Shown piece by piece: positions 23,601 through 36,260 of a DNA stretch of 64,000 nt. The notes under the pieces are model-generated. The model did not search any database. It was not told the DNA's origin and was given only the letters and a program-made list of their open reading frames with translations. This DNA comes from Cristatella mucedo (lineage: Eukaryota; Bryozoa; Phylactolaemata; Cristatellidae), in NCBI GenBank assembly GCA_009760855.2, contig WPIO01000055.1, positions 593,501 through 657,500 of the forward strand, read 5' to 3'. Numbering within the stretch: the stretch's first letter is position 1; each line of letters opens with the position of its first letter. The position numbers and the translations under genes are program-made.

Positions 23601-26600
23601 TTTGTCACTTTCTTTTAGGTCTCTTCTTTCTCTTGATCCAGCCTACTTATAAGAGCTACTTCCCAATGAGGCTAGGCATAGCACCACCAGCTCTTCTGAC
23701 TCGAATTGTCTAGCTGTGCCTCAAATCCTGTGGAGTCTGTGCTTTTAGTTTTGATCCATCTAAGCTCGAAACTTACTTTCGACTGGCGTTACGATCTCCC
23801 TCGAATTTAAAAAGGAGCTAAAAATGCACCCATTCTTCACAGCATTTGCCGGATCCTGTAACTCGTTCTTTATATGCTTATGAGTGCTGATGCTGTGCAC
23901 GTTACCCCAGCAATTTGATTGTGCTTCCTTTACAGCATACGTAAGGTGCCTAGAAAGAGATCAAGATCGCTATACAAATGTATTATTATTATTATATTAG
24001 ATTGTGCCTGACGATTGAATCAGCTAGAAGAATAGTATAAATTGTGAAAAGAAAAGAAGTAGACCATCACAGTAGGCCATGCAGTGTCTTAGAGGCTCCT
24101 TGGATGATTGTTGCCCATTGACATCAATGCTCTGAATTATCCCACTGAGATAGGACCTTAGCCATTGCAGTGCTGTGCCAGTGATGCCCAGGGGAGATTA
24201 GAGGCGCTCGAGAAGTACTTGGGGGATCAATAGAAAGAGATTAGTCCTCTGAGGGTGCTTTATCAAGTGTGTTATTATTATTATTATAAATGCATCCGAA
24301 GGATCAAGCAAAACAAGCCGTCACTTGACCCGAGTCTTCATTCCTGAGAAGGTGTTAGTAACCCAACGCAATGCTGACTCTGTGGAATGATTAGCTCTAA
24401 AACCTGACTGCAACTTACTTGCTAGACACCCACTTCTCTGGTACTATTTCACATGTACGCCTAGAAAGAGATTAAGTTCTCTGAGGGCGCTTTATCAAGT
24501 GCAATATTATTATTATTATTATGTAACACACCACTGTAGGGCTATCGTTGTGAAAATTCTCAGGAAACACTGATTTTAGACTAATCCATAGCAAGAGCAA
24601 AGGCCTCGCAGCCTTCATCGTGTTCTCTGTTCTAAATGGGAAGAAAATATGTCTTGTTGGTAACTTGCCGTGAACCTCCTCCCATCTCCTCACGGCAGCA
24701 GTGGCTATTGGCTAAAAATAGCCAGCGATTCGTCTGGCAAGGCGCGTTGTGCCAGGCATACTGCCTTATACAGGAGGAAGTGCTTTGTCGTGATGCTTCG
24801 GGAGCTCTTTAGCAAAACTTTGGAATTTGAAACTACTTAGTTTGCTGGATGGACAGCCAGCTATCACTGCGCAGTGACCTTCGATTCGACCGTATTAGCA
24901 GCCCCTATGATAAAAGCTAGTGCGACCACTTCTCCCTGCTCTGTCGTCGATTTGATTTCATTTTTGATACGCTGTGTCCATGGATTGGCCCGCTGTGTCC
25001 ATTAATTGACCCGCCTGCTACCTCTGTTCCTTGCTTCCTTGACCGAACATCTGTGTCACTCAACTCATTTCGGCAGGCTGCCTATTAGTTGTTGGAAACA
25101 AAGAGGCTTCTCATCTCTTCTCTCGATGGGTGGGGGGTTTGCATCGGAGCGCGCAGCTTGCAGTCAGCGCCGTCAGAGTAGTTCTCTAATGTGGCGGAGC
25201 ACGCCCAGTCTGAGCTTGATATCGGCATTGTGCAGTAGCGAGGCAGAGCGGCTGTATCCCTCCCTCCGCAGCTGTTTAGCCACCATCGCTCGTTTTGTAG
25301 TGGCTCGGCTGGCATTTCGGCACCCACGTGCTGTTCGCTTGCGACGCTGACAGCAACCTATGGATGTGGCGCATACCGGGTGGTGAATGCAAGACGTTCA
25401 GTGGCGGCGGCAGAACCTCGGCCAGTGTTGCCTCGCTCCTGCCCGGCGGCAGTCGCGCCTGCGTCGGCTATGGAGACGGGACGATCAAGCTGTGGGACTT
25501 GCGCACCAGCCATCCCATCCATTCATTTACCGGTGAGCACGAGCCTCGCGCCTTCAATGGCGCAATTGACCTTCGACCGCACTTTTGGCCTCCTTTCTGC
25601 TCTCTTTCTTCCGTGGATCACTGCCTCACGTGACGCCTCTGCCGTAAACTGGGTGTCGCTACGGCTCATATCCAGGGACCGTGATAGGCAGGTGTAGGCC
25701 GTATGTTTATTGTGTACAGGTGATTCTTTCGAAATGTTAAGTCTTCGTGTTCCTCTTTTTTTGTACAGACGATAAAATGGTTCTCTGCTAATCGTGTCAC
25801 GATGCTCTATGCACGTGGCATTGACACGTGCTTTGTGTGCGTGTGCGCTTGCGTGCATGTTGTCGCGCATGTGCGACAATGTGGCTGAGCTGACAACCGT
25901 ATCTACATTGCAGCAATCGTAGGGTCGTCAGTGCTGCCATTGTTTTTTTCTTTCTAAGAATAAGAGGGAAAGCAGGCAAGGAATTACACCCTTGCTCGGG
26001 CAGGCTCAGACAGGCCCTTGCTCTGACAGGTGGGTTGTAAAACTAGTAAGTATGTAAAACTAAAAGATCTGAAAGATTACCACAAGGATTGCTAGGTATA
26101 GTGCTGGCTTTTGTGCAGTAAAGATAGCCTGATTGTCGACATCAGCATTTTTTGACTGCCATGGTGATTCCGATATGTTCTCATAAGAAGCTGTGCATTA
26201 TTATAAGCTTGAAGTGGCCCTAGCTAGAATGGATTTGCACGTCCAGCAATAGTCCCAATAGTCAGGTCGCATACCTGGTCCTGCTAGCGAACCGTAAACA
26301 AATCTTTCCTTTCTCTCGGCTCGGCCTAGAGAATCAGGTCACCTTGGGTAGGGCTTGCCTATCCAGTAGTCACTGTTAGGCACAGCCCTGAGGTCACCGC
26401 CCTGAGGTCAGCGCCAGCCTTCATGCCTGGCTGGCTTAGCTTCCAAAGCACTTCCTGTGGCCGTGCCCACCCATCGTGCTTACTGAAAACCCTGCCCGAT
26501 CGCTAAAAAAAAAAAGTGCAACTGCTGTCCCTGCAGCAAGGGCATTACAAAAGCAACAGTGCGTTTAGGTCATACTCTATATGTTGGGATTCTGCGGAGT

Positions 26601-29600
26601 TGTGCACTCTTGGTAGTCTTGCCGGAGCAGCAGCAGCAGCATGTCTGCTCGATATCATGTCATGTCTGCTCGATGCTCTGCAAATGAGTTCGGAGTGCAG
26701 CAGTACAATTATTCCATATTTTACCGTACCTTAAACGAGGAGCGTTTGACGAGAAGAGCATTACCACTAACCATTCAGGAGCTCGGAGCTTTGTCAGTGC
26801 ATCGGCTTTTGCAGGGGGACAAACCTCATGCTCCACTCCGAATGCGTCTTTTCTCATCTCTGCAGCTCGACGGACTGCTATTTCCTTGCACTAATTATGA
26901 CCGCTCTTTAGTCAGTAGCTACCTTGTGCGGATTAAGGAAGAAAGCTTATCAAGAACAGAACCGGGCGCACGTGCACAGGCCCATTTTTGCAGCATAGTC
27001 GCCGGTATAGATATCTTGACCCTTCGATTCGACCAATAGCCTCCACTTCAACCTTGGTGCGTAGCCACACAGCGAGCGCTCAGTGTCTACAATCGCAGCA
27101 ACCGGTGATGTCATAGCAACGTAAACCTGCATGCTGCCCACATAGCATGCCCACTGCATATCCACCCAAAGACTCCAAGGTCTGCACAGCCCTGAGCAAC
27201 TGTGGCGTTCGACGTCAGCACAGCACTTTGGTCGTTTGCAAATAATTGGAGCAGATGTTGGCCAGTGAGTGCATGCTTTTCAATCAATAAGCGTGTCGGC
27301 CGTGGTTTTCAGAATTCGCGATCGGTGACTGCTACAATGCGGCCGCAAAGCCATTCACTTGGGTGCATAAATATTGGCATTGCTGCTTGAAAGTTCCTAG
27401 TGTGGAATCAAAAGCATTACTGCGCCACCTGCTGTAATCATGCATAGCATGCAAAATAATCTTTCGTAAATGTGCAAGCAGACGAGTTTATTAATTTTTC
27501 GTGCTGAAATGAAGTTCCACGAGTTGATCGGCCGGAAAGCAAACTCGACATTTGCAAACATCTAGCAGTATCGTCCTCCAAACTTCCCGAAAACTTGACA
27601 ATAAGTAGTCCTTAGTTGAGATGCAACCGTCGTGTGCACTGAGCTTCCTGTCTCCACTTCATCCCAGAGATGCTCAGTGGAATTCAGGTCTTGAGATTGA
27701 TTAGGCCTCTTCATTTGTGTTAATTTGCTCTAAACCTAACTCGGCTGTGTTTTGGGGGAAAATATTGACTGCACCTAGCCGTGTGCTTTTAGGGCAATCG
27801 TTCTGTTGGAAAATATTGGACAATTTATTATTAAAATTAGGGTAATCCTTCTTTTGAAAATTATATAACCCAATAAAATTATCTCCGCAAAGCCTCACTG
27901 CTCCTGGACGTTCCGGTATAGTTCAAAATAAATGTCTTGCTTTGTGATGCGGTGCCGCCCAGCCAGCCTATCGCTGCAGAAACATTCCCCGACCATTAGC
28001 CCTTTGCTGCAAAACTTTGCCGTCTTGAATGAATGTATCTCCGTCAGTAACTCCGCAAAGTCATAAAGACCACGTAAATGTTACGCAGGAGAGTTTTGCA
28101 TAGCGCACTCACAGCTTAAGCAGCTTTCGGTACGCATTCGGTAGCCAACAGACTTCGTCTCACGCAACAAAGAGAAAGTGGGAAGCATAGCAGAGTCAGG
28201 AGAGCAGTTGAGGTAGTGAGTAGCATAGAAGTAGCAGTTCAGGACTGCTGAAAAAGATGTGCCATAGTCGGCAGTTGGAGAGTAGTCTTCTGAATTAAGT
28301 TTCATTGAAACCTTCCTTGGGGTGATTGCACATCTATTGAGGCAGACAATTTTTAGTTATTTACTCTTGTCACTCCGTGCGACTCTGCTCCAGTTTTCTT
28401 GCTTTTAGTGTGTTTGCATACCAACTGAAGCGGCTTCTTTTTTTGCGATGATCCGTGCGAGGGCTCGCCCGTGGATATTGGCCACGATATTTTCCCATAG
28501 CTGCCGAGATATGTGATTGTGGCTGTAAAGTAATGTATCTCTGTCTGTAACTCCACAAAGTCATACAGACCATGTGGGTGTTACGCAGGAGAGTTTTGCA
28601 AAGCGCACTCATAGCCTTAGCGGCTTTCGGTACGCATTCGGTAGCCAACAGACTTCATCTCACGCAACAAAGAGAAATCGGGAAGCATAGCAGAGTCAGG
28701 AGAGCAGTTGAGGTAGTGAGTAGAGCTGTAGCCACGCATGTTGGCTCCACTTGACTCGGCTCAGTGTGCACTTACTCGGCGCACAACAGTAGTCTACGTG
28801 GTGCTGCATAGCTATCTTTGTCACCTAGTACCACCGGTGCAGTTCTGCTTGATTTATTCTCCATTTATCGTGCAGGTCAGGAGGCTCACACAAACCATGT
28901 GACTTGTATGGAAAGACACCCGGCTGCCGACAGTGAACTGATTATGACAGGCAGTGTCGACGGAACAGCTAACATATACAATTGTAGCACTGCAAAGGTC
29001 AGTCCAATGCTATGCTTGTACCATTTCTGTAGAGGATGTCTGGCTTTCTCACAGACGTTTCGGTATGAGTAACTTATAAAAAAAAATACGTGTTGAGGCT
29101 AGCTGATTCTACAGCCTCTTTATTTAGCTGTTGAACAGCCTTGCAGCTATTGCTTGTGAGTGTAGCGGGCAATTAAGAATTGCGGCAGCTTCAAGACTCG
29201 AACCCACGACCTAGGTCGTGTAGAGCGTGTACCTGACCTCTGGGCTACGACCTCGGAGGCAGTCTGAAAAACTTGCTATAAATCACAAGGTCGAATCACA
29301 TTTTGGTTACTGCCTGTCACAATAACACTGGTGCTAACAAATCTTTTATTTTACCGGCTGAAGAGGTATCTGTGCAGAACGTAGATAAATAAAATAAATA
29401 AATCCTAGCTGATTAAATAGCCTCTTTTTGTATAATATAATATACTCAATGGCTATCACAGCTGCTGCAGCGTGAAATACAAGATTGCTGGCGGCAGAGT
29501 TTGACCCACGACCTGGTTCGGGAAGTGCTAGCTCCTTATCGTCATGGCAGAGTTAGTTCTCCTAGGGCTCTATATAAATGTTTTAGTATCGGTATCGTTA

Positions 29601-32600
29601 TATTAATTATAAGTTCTATTTTGTATTATTGATTATTATTATTGCGGTTGAGGACACAGATAACAAACAAAGGCGCTTCTTCATGGGGGGGGGGTCACGA
29701 ATCACTATACCACATCGTTGGCTATAGGTCAGCTGAAGAGGTGGCTGGAGAGCCGTGATGGCACACAAGGTAAGGCGGTTGCTTTCACGACCTCAGTCCC
29801 AGGTCGTGGGTTCGATTCCTGCGGTGGGCGATCCTTTATCGCCACTGCAAGCGGTGGTGATAGCCGTAAAGGCTCTTCTGCTGCTATATAAACAAGGCTG
29901 TAAAATCTGTTTGCCTTTACTTTTACTTTTGTGTTGTAAAGTACCCGGATATTTGGTTTTCTTTGGGCGATATACACAACAGTTATTATTATTATTTCTG
30001 GCCACTTAACTTATGTTGGAAAAGAAATGTGTCAGCTGATTAGTGATGGTATGCACAATTTCCCGACAGCATAAGCTCATAAAGGACAATTCGCAAGGAT
30101 GAAGCAATTGCTTTTTGGGAATAGGGGAGTGTTAAGCTCCTTTGTAAATGCCATCAAATCATGGGATGCTGTAATGTCGGCAGCAAGTTGGCTCTGGCCC
30201 ATAGGAGCTGAGTGCATGGCCTCCAAAGGATTTCTAGTTGGTTATAGACACTCTTGTCTCTCGTAAACAGCTTCGACGTCGCAGCACTTTTTCCTGACAT
30301 GCTCTTGCTCAGTGCCCAGCATACAAACTACTTTAATACCCTTTATTAAACTTACAAGTTGCTTCCTTGGCATGAGACAGTCTACCTATTAAACCCCCTA
30401 CAATCCTCTAGCGCCATCTTCTTCTGCTCGATATGAAGTAGTCACGTTGCTGCTCCATGCACCAACTTGAGATCTTCTGGTGATCTGGCCTTCAATTCGA
30501 AAGCACTGAAAGTCTGGTTGTCATCCGTGCCTGGTCTGGCGCCTCGAAACCCGATCCTTGGTCACGAGCCGTAATGGCTCACTAGGTAAGGCGGTTGCTT
30601 TTCACGACCTCGGCCCCGAGGTCGTGGGCTCGAATCCTGCAGTGGGCGATCCTTTATCGCCACTGCAAGCGGTGGTGATAGCCGGAAAGGCTCTTCTGTC
30701 GCTATACAAAAGAGGCTGTTAAATCAGCTAGCATTTATTTATTTATTTTCATCAGTCAATATGACTACCCTCAACCGTGTCACATTTCTCAACACGATCC
30801 TGCTCAGCTATTCTTCGAGCAATTGCCCGATCCAGGGTTTTATCTATTATCACTTATCGAGCTTCGTGTCAGGATATATGTTTCGATTCTAATTGCCACG
30901 TTTTTAAGTTGTTGTGGCTTTGTATGAAATGACGCTGTGCAAAACGTTTACCCGGTGTGCATGCCAAGGCTAGTTTGAAGAGCTGCACACCAATCACCTT
31001 TGCTATGCATGGCCCCCTTGCATTTGTCACGGTGCTTGGCCACGCTCAGTGCAGCACGTGTAGCACAGATGCCGTGCAGCACGTCTATTCTGTGAATTGA
31101 TGTCATTGTCAGTGCTTGTCGAGACAGGCAGCCGCAGGTGTGACCCCCACCACCTGGCCTTCGTGACCCGGGGTGACATGGCTGAGGTTGCTGCGAGGCA
31201 GCGCACGAGAGATTCCTGTCCGATGATGCCGGTCTGAGGCGTTGCAGTGAGCGGCATTGCCTTGTTCTACTGAAATCTCTGGAAATGCAGCTTCGCAATG
31301 CCGATCGACAGAGAGGGCTTTGCGGTTTGTTTAGCACTGTGAATGACTCGATTTTTTCTTGCAGCTTTTAGTGTCCTTTGACTGTCGTACTGGCAGCACT
31401 GAGAAGGTAACAGCAGCAGCCGGAAGAGGAGGAGGCGAGGGCATTGGTGGAGCCGCTGATGCCGAGTCGGGTGCTTTCTCTGTCGAGTCTGTCGGCCTTT
31501 ACAAGCAGTAAGTAGAGTCAGTGACAGCAGCAGCTGTTTGCAGCTGTTGGACCCTAAGCATGGGGAGTATAATTTGATTGAATAGAGGTGTCTGTGGCTT
31601 CACGACTGAAGTCCAGAACTGACCAACGGTATGAGTTTTCGATGAGATGGATATGGGTATTCGACGAGAGCATCGGTATTCGATGGCTTTGTGTGAGATG
31701 AGCTAGTGCGTGCTGATCGTCCTACCTGAGCACCATCGGTTATGACTTTGCTACTGGTACTGTATCCCACTGGCTAGCTGAGACTTCTTAGCAGTTGTTA
31801 CCTGCAGGCCTTCGAGGTGTGTTAATAGCCACCGTCGGCTGCAGCATTGTCCTAACCGAATGATCAACGCGCAGTGGAATTCTAGATGATGAAACAGCTC
31901 ATATAATCTCAAGCCATTTTCTTTGTGTGTAGAGCGATCGTCATTGTGCTCCCCTATAAGCTGCCGTGTGTGATCGCGATGTAAATAGTAATTCATAGCA
32001 CGATCTGAATTAGGTAATTATAATAACAATAATACATTTTATAGCACCTTCAGAGAACTGAATCTCTTCCTAGGCACTTTACAGATGCTGTAAGGAAGCC
32101 ATGACCAAGTGATTAGTTGTAACATTCGCGATGTCATTAAGCATAACATTGTTAGATGTGGCATGCGTTGTGTCAAGTTGTAGATATGGTTGGTAGTAGC
32201 AGAAGTATTTGCTTTGAGGCCCGAGATATTGAGGTTCTCTTAGGGTATGGGATAAGGTTGTTACTTTTACAAGACCTTGCATCAGACACCTAAGAATACC
32301 AACAATGATATCGTCAATTTGAACCGGTTCAGCTGGCGATTGCCTGTCACACAAAGCCTATCGATAGTGTCGAGAGAAAATCAAGCAAAACCCACACAGG
32401 CACTCGGAATGGAATTCCCTCGGGTCCTAGGCCAGCGGTAAGGTGCTCAGACTTCGCGACCCAGGTCGTGGGTCCTGCTGCAGCCATTCTTGGTTACCCA
32501 CTGCAAGTGGGATCGATAGTCATCAAGGCTTTCTGTTGCCATATAAGTGAGACCACTTAATAAGCCGACCTTTACTCTCATTTTTACCCTTTGCAGTCGC

Positions 32601-34936
32601 TGGTACAGATCCCTACTGCTTGCTGGTAATTACTTTTTTGTTCTGCTGTTTTGCTATTCTTTTTTTGTTAGGCTTCTGCATACTTTGCAATGTGCTATCA
32701 TTACCGCAGACTTTAAAACTAGCATGCAGCATTCCTAAAGCTCTCCCAGTATTATTTTTCCTTCTGCTAGGAGCTTCTTCAATCGATGGTAACAGCGGTG
32801 CATCAATAAACAGTGCTGTTTTAATGGACTCATCATAGTCTGCCACTCATTTAGATCTGATCTTTTTTTTAATCTCGGTAGTTCTTTCGTTGTGTCCATC
32901 TGTGTACACAGGGTACGTACATTTGAACTTGGGTTAAGATGTAGTGTATCTCCGTCTGTAACTCCACAGTCATAAAGACCACGTAAATGTTACGCAGGAG
33001 AGTTTTGCATAGCGCACTCACAGCTTAAGCAGCTTTCGGTACGCATTCGTAGCCAACAGACTTCGTCTCACGCAACAAAGAGAAAGTGGGAAGCGTAGCA
33101 GAGTCAGGAGAGTAGTTGAGGTAGTGAGTAGCATAGAAGTAGCAGCTCAGGACCACTGAAAGGATGAGCCATAGTTGGCAGTAGGAGAGTAGTTGTCGTT
33201 GCGTAAGAATTGTGGATGCAAGTTCTACAGTCTAGAATGTAATGTAATGTAATGTATCTCCGTCAGTAACTCCACAAAGTCATAAAGACCATGTGGGTGT
33301 TACGCAGGAGAGTTTTGCATAGCGCACTCACAGCCTAAGCGGCTTTCGGTACGCATTCGGTAGCCAACAGACTTCGTCTCATGCAACAAAGAGAGAGTGT
33401 GGTATGAAATGCGTCTATCGAGCGTAGTCTTCATGCTAACGATCAGTATAACTAATTCCCGGCTACGGCTGTGATTGACAAGAATTCACACTCTCTGTCT
33501 CGGGTGGTGGCTCCATAAGAGAACCGGAAGCAGCCAGAAAAGTATCCTGGCTGCTGGCGCTGGCCCGGCAGGGCACTGTTTGCAGACGTCGCAGAGAGCT
33601 CTCCATCGGCTGGCTTAATGCACCCCCTCTCCACCCCTCGGCTGCTAACACAGCTGCTGCATTATTGTCTTGTATTTCCCTACAAGCAGCCCCTTGCAGT
33701 CTCGAGACAAAGCGTGCACACACCTCCAAAGTCCCCCCCCCCATCCATCCATCCATCCATCGTACCATCCCCGGTAAGTCCCCCCCATCGTACCTGCATG
33801 CGTCCTACTTGGTACGATCAATGAAATATCATCCTTGTCTTTGATCTTCCTCGAGTGACGCGTGGCCTGTGCCCGAACCGTTGTCTCCGAGGAGATTGCG
33901 CGAGATCCTCGAGGGTCGCCTTGCTTCGAGCCGGCGGCTGCTTGTGACCAGAATGAGGGCGTGGCAGGCAGCGCTGCTGGGCCGAGAGCAACGGGTATCT
34001 CATTTTCAGCCAGCCTCTTGCCGCTGCTGGGACCTTGTCGAACACTGTCAACATCTACGACGTACCGACAAAAGTCTGCCGCTTCACGCTGGCGAACGAG
34101 GTTTAGCTGCCGCTGCCGCGAGTGGCGCAAGCAGCGCAGCCTTTTTGCCTTTTGCAATTCAGCTCGGCTGAGTATTCAGCGCTCGAGCTTTGATGCCGCC
34201 GCTCCTTGACCTCGATCGTTTTCGCTTGGCCTATCCGTCTTAGTCGAGCATTGTCAAGCTCAGGTGGGACGACAGTGCCCCACTGCTGTACGTGGCCGAC
34301 CTGGGCGCAGCCGTGTCGCTGTGGGATGCGCGCTCCGGACGAAAAGAGGGCACGTGGCTCGGGCATGCCGCCGACATATTGGACTTCGAGCTGTCCTGGT
34401 GAGTGCGGTTCACGATGCGGACCGGCCGTTGGCACGTGAGCTGGCGCACGCCGGTCTCGACGGCAGGCTCGGCTGGAAAGAGCGCCGAGCAAGTGCTAAA
34501 AAACTGGAGCTTCCGCCCCTTCGACTTCCAGGACTTCCGCTGCTTGCTATCGCTGCTGCCGCTGGCTGCTACTGCTGCCGCTGCTGTGTTGAAGTTTGTG
34601 CGGCAGCGACTCAAAATTAACATGTATTTACTCTAAAGTCGTGCAAAAATGACCACTCAAAAGGATTTGTCATTAGTCGGCATTCAAGATTTACGGCTAG
34701 TCTGCAAATCGCTTTCTTGAAGAAGTTCCCAAAACATATTCCCGTCATCTTTTCGTCACCTGTCCTTGGTAACAAAATTCAAAGTCCCGTATATCCTGGT
34801 GAACGCACTCGCCTTGCTCATCTGTGTAAGCTCCCACATTCTCCTTGAATTTGTCAACTGAGCTGGAAGAACATAGACTTTGAGCAATATTCTGCATCCC
34901 ATTTTGGTATAGTTCTTTCATAGAGCCTGAATCTGC

Positions 34937-34980
<44 letters not shown>

Positions 34981-35423
34981 GCACATTTGTAGAGCACCTT
35001 CAGAGAACTTAATCTCTTTCTAAGCACTTTGCATATGCTGTAAAGGAAGCGTGATCGAATGGTTAATGGTAGCATGCTTAATGTCAACAAGCATAACATG
35101 GTTAGAGGTGATATGCACGCGTCAGCATGCAAATATGGTTAGGGGTAGCATGCATAGTGTAAGCATGCACCAAAGAATTTGAGATTCGTGCATGAATGAT
35201 CATACCTAATAGGCAGGTTACTAGCAGCCGGCAAATTTAATCACGGCCCCAACAGCAGGAAGCATTTAGATGTCGGTCCACAGGCACGTAATTTCTTATG
35301 TGCCATGGTCAGACAAAAAACAGATAAGCTTTATGTAGGTGTTAACTGTATCAGTTTCCATATACAATATTTGAAAGAAGTTCGATTTTCTGAAGAGGAG
35401 TCTGCAACGGACAATAACTGCTA

Positions 35424-35459
<36 letters not shown>

Positions 35460-36175
35460 TACTTGATAAAGCACCCTCAGAGAACTCAATCTCTTTCTAG
35501 GCGCTTTACATTTGCTGCAAAAGGAAATGCAATTGAATGGTGAGTAATATCATGCTTGATAAACTTAGTAGTGCTTGATGTCGAGAATATGAGCTTCGCA
35601 TAGTGTGAGAGAATATTAGGCGAGAATGCGAGTTTCTCAACAGTGTTTAGCCGTGCGATTGCCGAGAAAGCTGCGAACCAGTGGGAGAAAAATGTTCCAA
35701 GCTCTTCACCCGTCCCCCTACAGCTACACTGGCTTAATTCGTCACACTCATTAGTATCCTCAATCTGTGGTCCTATGAAGAGACCGGCAGTGACTTTTGG
35801 CTCCGACGGCTGTGAAGAGACTTGTTTGAGGTCACTGACTCGTTCATTGTCTAGAGCCGTGACAGATTGCTTAATGGGGATGAACTTGACGATTTGTTGC
35901 CGTTGCATCAGCATCCAACCAGGGTTTGCAACTCCCACTTGATGTTGTTTTTTCCCGTTGAGAACTCGGTCTCTTGTGGCCAGTCCCTTTTTTGTGATGG
36001 CGAGAAGCATTACTGTCCCAGCAAAGTCCCAGAAGCAAAGAAAACAAAGAAACTGCCTTGGAGACTCATAAGGAGTGACACCGTTCTAAAGTCTCCAATT
36101 AACTCCCTGCTGTAGCCGCCATACTTCAAGACAATTAGCAGCATATTGACACTGGTATAGTCCTCTTTGAGGTCA

Positions 36176-36260
<85 letters not shown>

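Noticed and set aside
30563-30640. A tRNA gene
   Set aside because: A and B boxes are present, but no acceptor stem closes the cloverleaf and the head is joined to a repeated body; it is the head of SINE-A. The same holds for all other SINE-A and SINE-B heads.
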